Below, one piece after another: positions 1 through 5,121 of a DNA stretch of 5,121 nucleotides. The notes below the pieces were generated by a model, which had not been told where the DNA came from, made no database searches, and saw only the letters and a program-made list of their open reading frames with translations. The stretch comes from Bacteroidota bacterium (GTDB taxonomy: Bacteria; Bacteroidota; Bacteroidia; Flavobacteriales; Schleiferiaceae): contig PXYR01000127.1 of the NCBI GenBank assembly GCA_003023665.1, positions 1 to 5,121 of the forward strand. The letters run 5' to 3'. Each line of letters starts with the position of its first letter. Positions within the stretch are counted from its first letter, which is position 1. A program made the position numbers and the translations under genes.

Positions 1-111
1 AAATACACCAAGCTGAAATTCGTCATAAGAATAGGAAATAATAATTCATTCCATGGACTATACGATAAGGTCAAACATAAACTATATTCAAAATATTTCG
101 CCTTTAAGTAG
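1..111 (+). repeat. Dispersed repeat copy A, apparently a decayed coding fragment
   Basis: Bases 1-108 match 4409-4514 in the same orientation. Ungapped blocks 1-32, 55-94 and 95-108 are 24/32, 34/40 and 7/14 identical (65/86 in total); the linking segment 33-54 is two bases longer here than in the other copy. In plus frame 1 this copy is open from base 1 to TAG 109-111, including the pieces KYTKLKFVIRI and GLYDKVKHKLYSKYF. Of the 21 mismatches to the other copy, 13 fall on third, 5 on first and 3 on second positions of this frame. That suggests an ancestral protein-coding sequence, though the opposite strand shares the same wobble positions and cannot be fully excluded. The left boundary lies outside the window. 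Confidence 0.7.
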
Positions 112-767
112 GCCGGCTGAATAATGCGGGTTGAAGTCATTCGCCTGCCGAATTCGATACCGGGTCTGTAGTTTCGAGCTGTTCTAAAAAGTAAGTTGTC
201 TGGATTTGACGGAATCCACTGCGAAGGACCATAAAGATCCTGAAGAGCACCATCATAATAATATGGGTTATAAACCATATTGTCTAAGGAATACCCCCAA
301 CGCTGAAAAGAAAACCGATTAAGAAAAGACGTATAAGCAATCAATTGTTTCCCTTTTTTATTTTTTTTGATTCTATATTTCCGAAAATCAAAAGAATAAA
401 TGTTAGCAAAAATCCATTCTTCGTAAATCCTACTTCCATAATTATTTAAAAGGTAACTTCTTGAAGGATCATTGGGCTGACCATATCGGTACAGATAACT
501 ATAATGGTGAAAGCCAAATCGCATGGTAACATTAGGCTCTAATTTTATTTCAGTTGTAGCATCTATAATTCCAAAAAAAGGACGAAGGGGCTGGACTAAA
601 AAAGAAGATTTAGGAATCTTATTGCTATCAATAAATAGGCTATTTGTTTTGCTTTTTTTACCAAACTCAGCAAGGTATACGGAGTCTAAATCCCATTTAT
701 TTTGAGCCAAAGAACTAAAGCTCAATAATAGAACTAATAAAACAGTTTGTATATATCTTAAAAGCAT
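1..767 (-). CDS. Exported aromatic-rich protein of unknown function, possibly outer-membrane beta-barrel (3' end cut by window edge)
   Basis: The frame opens at ATG 767 and stays open to the left edge, giving 255 complete codons. I do not recognise the family. Residues 1-22 form a Sec signal peptide (MLLRYIQ, then a Leu/Val core, ending SSLAQ), which fixes the start; the next Met is residue 82. The rest is very rich in Tyr, Phe, Trp, Asn and Arg with alternating hydrophobic patterns (for example around 86-96, 118-132 and 165-185), as expected for a periplasmic or outer-membrane barrel protein; this localisation is inference. No SD sequence precedes the ATG, which lies only 14 nt past the hairpin at 781-818, so the promoter position is unclear. 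The last ~35 codons (from about residue 221) are read through a repeat whose other copy lies at 4409-4514, so this C-terminus may not be native. A one-base shift near 146 gives another protein-like reading (QANDFNPHYSAGLLKGEIF) ending at TGA 88-90, so truncation or frameshift is possible. Confidence 0.7.
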   Translation of the reverse strand, partial: MLLRYIQTVLLVLLLSFSSLAQNKWDLDSVYLAEFGKKSKTNSLFIDSNKIPKSSFLVQPLRPFFGIIDATTEIKLEPNVTMRFGFHHYSYLYRYGQPNDPSRSYLLNNYGSRIYEEWIFANIYSFDFRKYRIKKNKKGKQLIAYTSFLNRFSFQRWGYSLDNMVYNPYYYDGALQDLYGPSQWIPSNPDNLLFRTARNYRPGIEFGRRMTSTRIIQPAYLKAKYFEYSLCLTLSYSPWNELLFPILMTNFSLVY

Positions 768-780
768 ATTGGGTATAAAT

Positions 781-818
781 ATAAAACCCTCACTAAAACC
801 AATTAGCGAGGGTTTTAT
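781..818 (-). terminator. Strong intrinsic terminator of the lipoprotein pair
   Basis: Bases 781-796 and 803-818 form a 16-bp stem with one A/C mismatch (792 with 807) and a 6-nt loop at 797-802. The stem holds the core AAAACCCTC/GAGGGTTTT. On the minus strand it is followed by a T-rich run (TTTTATATTTATA). It begins 48 nt past the stop of the 867-1370 gene, so it should end that transcript. It is nearly symmetric and would work in both directions. A weaker AT-rich hairpin (arms 819-824/849-854 and 826-832/839-845) lies just before it on the minus strand. Confidence 0.85.
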
Positions 819-866
819 TGAAGTTAAAATCATTCGCTTGATTTTTTCACTTCATTATTGCCTACT

Positions 867-1370
867 CTATTTGATGGATTCAAAAGCTGCCGTCATATCA
901 CCATAGGTTTGTGCGTAAAGAATTTTGCCTTCTTCATCAAAATCATAAGATGCATAAATGGGAATAATCACACTTGCCGCATCTGTAGAATCTGTTGCAG
1001 TTTTTGTAACCTCCCATTGGCCGTAATAACGAACAGAACCATCAACCTCATTGGTTTCTGGGTTCACACCCGGCAACAAACGTAAATCAGTAATGAGCTT
1101 TGCATCATATACTGCCCACCACATTGTGCGATTCTCTTTCATTTCATCTAGACTTGTTGAATCCCCTGTAGGATTATAACCTGTCTGAGCAGAAACGAAA
1201 TCAACGCTAAACTCATCATAAGTTGCTACTTCGTTTTGGAAATTGTCAATTGAACTCCTTACCGTTTCGCAATTCGCATCGAATGTTGCTTGGATATTGT
1301 TGTCTTCTTGTAAGTTTTGACACGAAGTCAATCCAAGCACTACCGTGAGCGTTAATATCAATTTTTTCAT
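867..1370 (-). CDS. NTF2/SnoaL-like lipoprotein of unknown function
   Basis: This is a 167-residue protein. Residues 1-17 are a type II signal peptide with lipobox LTSC (lipidated Cys17), so the mature protein should be membrane-anchored, facing the periplasm or sitting in the outer membrane. Residues ~26-165 look like one cone-shaped NTF2/SnoaL-like domain: N-terminal helices, the segment MWWAVYDAKLITDLRLLPGV (83-102), an acidic turn, then beta strands at SVRYYGQWEVTKT (112-124) and SVIIPIYASYDFDEEGKILY (133-152), and a final helix. The family assignment is by pattern, not by search. Members often bind small hydrophobic ligands or act as non-enzymatic modules, and no catalytic residue can be assigned. 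The gene begins 39 nt after the stop of the upstream lipoprotein gene and shares its leader sequence, so the two are probably cotranscribed. The hairpin at 781-818 terminates the transcript. Confidence 0.87.
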   Translation of the reverse strand: MKKLILTLTVVLGLTSCQNLQEDNNIQATFDANCETVRSSIDNFQNEVATYDEFSVDFVSAQTGYNPTGDSTSLDEMKENRTMWWAVYDAKLITDLRLLPGVNPETNEVDGSVRYYGQWEVTKTATDSTDAASVIIPIYASYDFDEEGKILYAQTYGDMTAAFESIK

Positions 1371-1382
1371 AGTTGTTGTTTA
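1371..1382 (-). promoter_or_regulatory. A-rich SD-less translation initiation leader, shared with the upstream gene
   Basis: On the minus strand the bases directly before the ATG at 1370 read TAAACAACAACT. The upstream gene has TAAACAATAACC in the same place; counting the ATG and the next six bases, 18 of 21 positions agree. There is no purine-rich SD, in line with A-rich, unstructured initiation regions in Bacteroidota. It supports the chosen starts of both genes. Confidence 0.5.
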
Positions 1383-1409
1383 TTATTTTAATTAAGTTGA
1401 TTCAAAGAA

Positions 1410-2513
1410 TTATAAGGCCTCTGCCCTCTCTTTAGATGCAGTCCAATTATTATTCAATTCATAGGCTTTCATATACATCTGCTTTGCCATGGCTGTATCA
1501 CCGACCGTTAAGTAGTATTCTCCATAAGAATCATAGGCATTGGGAACATCTGCATTTGCACGTACAAAGATTTCAAAATGTTGTTTTGCCTTATCCATGT
1601 CGCCTGCCGCCATGTATTTGTAACCCAACATATTATTTACTCCGCCTTGCTCGGGTAATCTGTTCCAAGCGATTTCAAGTATATCCACAGCACGTTCAGC
1701 ATCCTCTTGACCCCACGCATACCATACTCGCACCATTGGATCCGCTGGCGCGAATATTAATGTTTGTTCTAAATGATAATTGCCCAATTCACGATCGGTT
1801 GTGTACGATTTTATAAAATGTGCTTCAGCGCGGCTTGCCCCTTCTAGTTTGGTTTCTGCCAGCTCTCGAGTAGCATTTAAACTTTCAATATCACGATTTA
1901 CCCAATGATATTGCAATTGCCCCAAATGAGCTGTGGCCCAAGAAGGATCCGCTTCAACAAGAGAATCTGAAATGTTCTTGGCTTTTTCAAATTCCAAATT
2001 CATCATTGCGCTTCGCATCTTACCATAGGCATTCATTCCACCCTCCATATCAGTTGAAGGCCAAAGGAATCCTTTAGATAAGGTTTGATGATCGACACCT
2101 ACAAATCGACTCCATTTCATTTTGCCATCTTCCTTGGTGACTATGCCTGAAAAATTTCTATGAATCGTATTCACTCCGGCAATGTAGTATTCAATAGTAC
2201 CCATTACATTAGCGTGTTGGCCCATTAAATAGACATCGTGTAACGTTACATTTATGGAATCTTCATAGAAGTTGCTTCCATCATTATCATCATCAAAAAC
2301 GAAATCTACAGGTTTATTCTTCCATGCAGGATTCGTCCAAACCTTTAATTCAGAGGAAGCTCCTTCATAAAAAGATTCAACGGCATCCGCATAACCCACT
2401 TGATTTTCAATGTGCGAAACAGCGAAGGCACGCACAGATTGTTCGGATAGTGGCGACTGATTGCAGCTAGCCACTGAGAATCCCGCCATAGCGAGAATTA
2501 CATACTTTTTCAT
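1410..2513 (-). CDS. Lipoprotein with NTF2/SnoaL-like N-terminal domain and TPR C-terminal domain
   Basis: This 367-residue protein starts with a type II signal peptide (residues 1-17, lipobox VASC, lipidated Cys17), so it should be anchored in the cell envelope. Residues ~26-143 resemble an NTF2/SnoaL-like fold: helices, an acidic loop (DDDNDGS, 74-80), then strands SINVTLHDVYLMG (86-98), ANVMGTIEYYIAG (101-113) and KMKWSRFVGV (131-140). Residues ~160-360 are helical hairpins of TPR type; the clearest repeats are ~290-322 (NMLGYKYMAAGDMDKAKQHF) and ~324-357 (AYDSYGEYYLTVGDTAMAKQ), with looser ones from 162 to 285. TPRs imply a protein-binding role, but the partner is unknown. Its direct neighbour downstream is a second NTF2-like lipoprotein, which suggests that the two act together; this is inference. 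No promoter with a convincing Bacteroidota -33/-7 pair is visible in front of it, and the upstream region carries a decayed frame and an inverted repeat. Confidence 0.88.
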   Translation of the reverse strand: MKKYVILAMAGFSVASCNQSPLSEQSVRAFAVSHIENQVGYADAVESFYEGASSELKVWTNPAWKNKPVDFVFDDDNDGSNFYEDSINVTLHDVYLMGQHANVMGTIEYYIAGVNTIHRNFSGIVTKEDGKMKWSRFVGVDHQTLSKGFLWPSTDMEGGMNAYGKMRSAMMNLEFEKAKNISDSLVEADPSWATAHLGQLQYHWVNRDIESLNATRELAETKLEGASRAEAHFIKSYTTDRELGNYHLEQTLIFAPADPMVRVWYAWGQEDAERAVDILEIAWNRLPEQGGVNNMLGYKYMAAGDMDKAKQHFEIFVRANADVPNAYDSYGEYYLTVGDTAMAKQMYMKAYELNNNWTASKERAEAL

Positions 2514-2525
2514 GGTTATTGTTTA
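2514..2525 (-). promoter_or_regulatory. A-rich SD-less translation initiation leader of the TPR lipoprotein gene
   Basis: On the minus strand TAAACAATAACC directly precedes ATGAAAAAG. It nearly duplicates the leader at 1371-1382. No SD is present. The signal peptide starting at this ATG confirms the start. Confidence 0.5.
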
Positions 2526-2558
2526 GATGTTTGTAATTGAGGATAAAATACACATAAC

Positions 2559-2792
2559 TTAATGATTTCTTGTTTCGTTTTGACCTTTGAGCAAAACGAA
2601 ATCCATTTGGCAGAAATTACCCTAATGATGCTTCAGTAGCATTAAAAATTCAAGAGCTCCTGCATTTTCTACACCGAACACAACTTTATTCTGAAGAACA
2701 TCTACAAACTTTCTGAATGAAGAAAATGATAAGGAGGTTGTCTAGAATACGTTTTTATAAATGAATTCTAATATTACATTCCCTTGTACGGA
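2559..2792 (-). pseudogene. Decayed coding remnant broken by two TAG codons
   Basis: This fills most of the 306-base gap between the TPR lipoprotein and the PLD gene, which has no intact gene. One minus-strand frame from 2792 to TAA 2559-2561 is open for 78 codons apart from TAG at 2742-2744 and TAG at 2622-2624. The three pieces read like protein: SVQGNVILEFIYKNVF; a middle piece of 39 residues beginning TTSLSFSSFRKFVDVLQ and ending EFLMLLKHH; and GNFCQMDFVLLKGQNETRNH. Both TAGs are one base from common sense codons (TGG or CAG). The middle piece has no usable start near its 5' end, its only ATG being eight codons before TAG 2622. I therefore read it as a fossil gene fragment or degenerate dispersed repeat. 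The family is unknown to me. Chance openness remains possible for so short a region. Confidence 0.45.
2573..2601. repeat. Perfect 10-bp inverted repeat with 9-nt loop
   Basis: The arms TTTCGTTTTG (2573-2582) and CAAAACGAAA (2592-2601) are perfectly complementary; the spacer is ACCTTTGAG. It is centred about 74 bp upstream of the ATG at 2513. It has no T-run on either side, so it does not look like an intrinsic terminator. It lies in the last third of the decayed frame, where it encodes FVLLKGQNE on the minus strand. It could be a repeat-borne palindrome or an operator for the lipoprotein genes. A smaller hairpin (ATGCT 2628-2632 with AGCAT 2638-2642) lies nearby. Confidence 0.6.
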
Positions 2793-2819
2793 TCAAGAAA
2801 AAGGAACAAGTCATTTTAT

Positions 2820-4367
2820 TTAAAGTATGCCCTTAGGCAGAATTTTTCTTGACCACGTTTTAACCCGCTTGTATTTGCTTACCTCATTATCTGGATTAAA
2901 TGACTCGGTAATTTCCCATGAGTTTTGCGGCTGAAACTCTTCTTGCATACCTCTAAGTACTCCGGTAGCAATTTTATCAGACTTAACAATCACAATACAT
3001 TCTGTATTTAGGTTAGCACTTCTTGGATCTAAATTAAATGTGCCAATTACAGCAATATTTCCATCAATGACCATAGACTTGGCGTGCAAACCATAAATGG
3101 GCTGTTGTTTTAGTGAATCTTGAACCTCCCCTGTAAGTAATTTCTTTCTAATGACCGCATCAGGACGAAATTCAAATATTCTAACACCAGTTGCAAGCAA
3201 ATTACTTCTATCCGACTGATAACTACTAAAAGCCTCCACATTATCCGTGGAGGCTAAACTATTTGTCAGGATACGCACCTCTACTCCTCTTTTAACAGCG
3301 GCTTTAAATAAGCTTTTTCCTAAATCAGTAGTAATTAAATAGGGAGTTTGGATATCAATTGATGTGGTTGATTTATTAATTAAGGAAATCAAGGCAGATG
3401 TCGTTGCGCCGCCACCACCTAGACCTTGTTTTTCATCATTTTTACCCGGTCTATCAGAAATGAATGATATCTCCTCCAACCAAACCAAATCACCTGAATG
3501 ATCGAGCTCCTTTATCATATCAGGAAAAGCCGATATACGTGTTCTAACCTCTGGCCAAAAGTTCTCTTCATTACACGCATAAGCGTGGAGGATGTCAAAA
3601 TCGTCATTAATATGAACATGGTTAGATTCCTCGTTGACTAGCTCTTCCATGTTTATAGTCAATTCACTATCCCAGAATTCATCAAAAGAAGATTGAACCT
3701 GATCAACTCCCTGACCAAAGAGTAAAATATCTCGATCTCTAAAATTATAGTTGTGATCGTAATCAAAATATTCATCGGCGATGTTTCTTCCTCCTGTGAT
3801 AGTAACTTTTCCATCAACAATGAATGTTTTGTTATGCATTCTTTGGTTCGCTCCGCGAAAATCTCTTCCAAACTTATTTAGCTTCTGGAAAAGATTTTTT
3901 CCAAGATTGACTCCGGGATTGTAAATTTTCACGGAAATATTGGGATGCGCATTGAATATTTGAATATCATCAATCTCTGCATTTACCATTATATCATCCA
4001 CAATTATTCTCACCTGAACACCCCTATCCGCAGCACGTACCAAATAATCAGTTGCAATTAAACCAACATTATCCAATGAGAAGATGAAATATTGAATATC
4101 TATGCGCTTTTCAGCGTAATCCGTCAACCAAGCTCTTGCTATCATAGCGCCACTGCCATCTTCAAGTACAAAACAGCCCGTGCTATCTAACATCTTTTGT
4201 TCCAAAGGGTCAAGAAGGGTACCTAGCGATACATCATCATCATGGTATCTTTCATAGCAGGTACCATATTTCGTTGATTCAAAAATTACTTCATCTCCAG
4301 GATTACATGAGATTAAAAGAATCAAAAAAATAGACCATAGATATTGCTTGCATAACATCATAAACAT
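2820..4367 (-). CDS. Phospholipase D-superfamily lipoprotein, cardiolipin synthase (ClsC)-like
   Basis: The frame is open from ATG 4457 (545 residues), but I place the start at 4367 (515 residues; 4361 and 4358 are also possible). From there the protein begins with a classic type II signal peptide, LCKQYLWSIFLILLISC, with the lipidated Cys at residue 21, while the extra 30 residues overlap a decayed repeat. In 545-residue numbering the two catalytic HKD motifs are HNKTFIVD (His208, Lys210, Asp215, followed by GGRN) and HAKSMVID (His458, Lys460, Asp465, followed by GTFNLDPRS). Both are complete, so the enzyme should be active. The segment RIDIQYFIFSLDNVGLIATD (118-137) is typical of the ClsC/YmdC-type half. 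Such enzymes transfer phosphatidyl groups through a phospho-histidine intermediate; cardiolipin synthesis or phospholipid hydrolysis in the envelope are both possible. Lipid anchoring is unlike the classical integral-membrane ClsA. No clear terminator follows the stop. Confidence 0.9.
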   Translation of the reverse strand: MFMMLCKQYLWSIFLILLISCNPGDEVIFESTKYGTCYERYHDDDVSLGTLLDPLEQKMLDSTGCFVLEDGSGAMIARAWLTDYAEKRIDIQYFIFSLDNVGLIATDYLVRAADRGVQVRIIVDDIMVNAEIDDIQIFNAHPNISVKIYNPGVNLGKNLFQKLNKFGRDFRGANQRMHNKTFIVDGKVTITGGRNIADEYFDYDHNYNFRDRDILLFGQGVDQVQSSFDEFWDSELTINMEELVNEESNHVHINDDFDILHAYACNEENFWPEVRTRISAFPDMIKELDHSGDLVWLEEISFISDRPGKNDEKQGLGGGGATTSALISLINKSTTSIDIQTPYLITTDLGKSLFKAAVKRGVEVRILTNSLASTDNVEAFSSYQSDRSNLLATGVRIFEFRPDAVIRKKLLTGEVQDSLKQQPIYGLHAKSMVIDGNIAVIGTFNLDPRSANLNTECIVIVKSDKIATGVLRGMQEEFQPQNSWEITESFNPDNEVSKYKRVKTWSRKILPKGIL

Positions 4368-4391
4368 CTGATTTTGAACATTAAAAATATT

Positions 4392-4419
4392 ACTATAATC
4401 TAGATTAGAAGTATACCAA
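4392..4419 (-). promoter_or_regulatory. Candidate promoter of the PLD gene
   Basis: On the minus strand TTGGTA (4419-4414) and TATAGT (4397-4392) are separated by 16 bp, ending about 24 bp before ATG 4367. This would give a very short leader and fits the later start. The pattern is generic in AT-rich DNA and does not match the Bacteroidota TAnnTTTG box well. Confidence 0.25.
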
Positions 4420-4547
4420 TCTGAATTTCGTTCCGAGAATTGATTATATAATTTCACTCTGGACTATACGATTAAGTCGAACATAAGATTTATTCAAAAT
4501 AATTTGATCCTAAAGTTCGAAAAGGAAAACCCTTTGGCCAGAAAAAA
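4409..4547 (+). repeat. Dispersed repeat copy B, decayed coding fragment with stops and a frameshift
   Basis: Bases 4409-4514 match copy A at 1-108 (see that entry for identities). In the plus strand the first part reads KYTNLNFVPRI (copy A: KYTKLKFVIRI). The segment 4441-4460 is two bases shorter than in copy A, which shifts the frame. After it comes SGLYD, TAA (4473-4475; AAG in A), VEHKIYSK, TAA (4500-4502; TAT in A), then FDPKVRKGKPFGQKK up to about 4547 with no match in copy A. Read on the minus strand instead, in the frame used by the gene at the left edge, the copy carries three stops. It fills most of the gap between the PLD and phosphatase-family genes and supplies the codons of the doubtful 30-residue N-terminal extension of the PLD frame. 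Confidence 0.7.
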
Positions 4548-4568
4548 ACCTTACTGATAACAAGGGTT
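4542..4568 (-). terminator. Probable intrinsic terminator of the endonuclease/phosphatase-family gene
   Basis: On the minus strand AACCCTT (4568-4562) can pair with AAGGTT (4552-4547) with one bulged C and a loop GTTATCAGT, followed directly by a seven-T run (4548-4542). It starts 22 nt after the stop at 4590. The short stem makes it weaker than the terminator at 781-818. The AAAGG/CCTTT hairpin at 4521-4535 just beyond may add to it. Confidence 0.5.
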
Positions 4569-4589
4569 AGTCTAGAATTGCATCTACTA

Positions 4590-5121
4590 CTATAGTTTCA
4601 ATACTACGCTAATTGGACAATGATCACTGAGCATATCATCTTCAACCATTTCTTCCGATTTCTTAGGGAAATAATGCACCACTTCGCTCCCAGCTACTTT
4701 TAATCTAGATACTTCAGGCCCCATTAATATGTGATCGATAGGCGCAGGGTATCTTGGATGACAACCCGTTAGATTTTGCATGCTGTTACTTATTTCTAGC
4801 GGTACGCCTTGTATTTCAGAGAGGATATGCCACATTTTGTTTTCCTCATTTGCCAAGCGATGGTTAAAGTCGCCCAAAACAACGAACTTTTGCTTATTTG
4901 AAACATGAGTTTCAATCCAATGATCAAGAACCGGGACTTGCTGCTCCAGAACTTCACATGCAGAGCGGTCAGAAGAAGAAAAATCATCAACAAAACAGCC
5001 GCTTTTTAGATGCACGGCCATTACATCAACCGTATCAATCTCTCCTAATATGCGGATTTGTACTCCGTAACGTAACCCTTCTCTTTTTAGGCCTAATTCT
5101 TCAAAGCTTCCTAAATCCTCA
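4590..5121 (-). CDS. Endonuclease/exonuclease/phosphatase (EEP) family protein, C-terminal part
   Basis: The frame is open from the right edge to TAG 4590-4592; 176 residues are visible and the 5' part lies outside. An internal ATG at 5021 is not the start, since the 33 codons before it continue the domain (LRYGVQIRILG, then the catalytic-core strand). EEP-superfamily motifs are present in order: VMAVHLKSGC with His37 of the visible part, VVLGDFNHRL (Asp84, Asn86), PIDHILMG (Asp129, His130) and LSDHCPISVVL (Asp166, His167). These are the metal-binding and catalytic residues of the DNase I-like fold, so the enzyme should cleave phosphodiester or phosphomonoester bonds with Mg2+. The substrate cannot be told from this half; DNA, nucleotides, phosphoinositides or lipid head groups are all known in the superfamily. 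The stop is followed in frame by two more TAGs (4587 and 4584). A terminator follows, so cotranscription with the PLD gene is doubtful. Confidence 0.88.
   Translation of the reverse strand, partial: EDLGSFEELGLKREGLRYGVQIRILGEIDTVDVMAVHLKSGCFVDDFSSSDRSACEVLEQQVPVLDHWIETHVSNKQKFVVLGDFNHRLANEENKMWHILSEIQGVPLEISNSMQNLTGCHPRYPAPIDHILMGPEVSRLKVAGSEVVHYFPKKSEEMVEDDMLSDHCPISVVLKL

Noticed and set aside
523..705. 60-codon plus-strand frame beginning MVTLGSNFISV
   Set aside because: It lies antisense to the exported-protein gene, whose signal peptide and long frame are convincing; it has no own motif or leader.
858..1085. 75-codon plus-strand frame rich in Cys and Ile
   Set aside because: It is antisense to the NTF2-like lipoprotein and has no support of its own.
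1436..1816. 126-codon plus-strand frame rich in His, Pro, Leu and Cys
   Set aside because: It is antisense to the TPR part of the 1410-2513 lipoprotein; its composition is typical of a shadow frame.
2731..2750. Similarity of GGTTGTCTAGAAT here to GGTTAGTCTAGAAT at 4566-4579
   Set aside because: It is only 13 bases with a one-base gap and no extension; expected by chance in a window of this size and composition. It does not look like an integron attC site.
2782..2812. Possible terminator hairpin just after the PLD stop (TTCCTT with AAGGGAA on the minus strand)
   Set aside because: The stem is short with a bulge, the loop is long, and no T-run follows.
2762..2818. Small minus frame of about 19 codons after the PLD stop (MTCSFFLIRTREC)
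   Set aside because: Too short, no leader resembling the other genes, and it overlaps the fossil frame.
3659..3871. 70-codon minus frame inside the PLD gene
   Set aside because: It overlaps the first HKD region in another frame; the PLD frame is clearly the coding one.
4796..4993. 65-codon minus frame inside the EEP gene
   Set aside because: It is an out-of-frame shadow of the segment holding the GDFN motif.

Overview
The window looks like a stretch of chromosome from a marine-type member of the Bacteroidota, probably flavobacterial. This is inferred from AT-rich DNA, A-rich leaders without Shine-Dalgarno sequences in front of clear starts, several lipoproteins with short signal peptides, a Tyr/Phe-rich exported protein, and no recognisable sigma70/SD gene structure. 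All five genes lie on the minus strand; two run off the window edges.

In the direction of transcription (right to left) the layout is as follows. (1) 5121-4590 is the 3' part of an endonuclease/exonuclease/phosphatase-family gene, closed by three tandem TAG stops and a plausible intrinsic terminator. (2) 4367-2820 is a lipoprotein with two HKD motifs of the phospholipase D / cardiolipin synthase (ClsC-like) superfamily. A longer in-frame start at 4457 is probably not used, because that extra stretch consists of a decayed repeat. (3) 2819-2514 has no intact gene, but it holds a decayed reading frame broken by two TAG codons and a perfect 10-bp inverted repeat. (4) 2513-1410 and 1370-867 form a two-gene unit of lipoproteins. 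The first has an NTF2/SnoaL-like N-terminal region followed by TPR-like helices; the second is a single NTF2/SnoaL-like domain. A strong hairpin terminator at 781-818 closes the unit. (5) From 767 to the left edge runs an unrecognised exported, aromatic-rich protein whose reading frame passes straight into a repeat.

The most unexpected content is the fossil sequence between the genes. A ~105-bp element occurs twice (about 1-108 and 4409-4514, same orientation, 65/86 identical in the ungapped blocks). Its mismatches fall mostly on third codon positions of one plus-strand frame, so it appears to descend from a coding sequence and not from a non-coding repeat. A second, unrelated decayed frame lies at 2559-2792. 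I see no defence, CRISPR, integrase or transposase gene, no tRNA or rRNA, and nothing that amounts to a complete new system. The genes appear to be cell-envelope and phosphodiester-hydrolase or lipid functions without an obvious common pathway.
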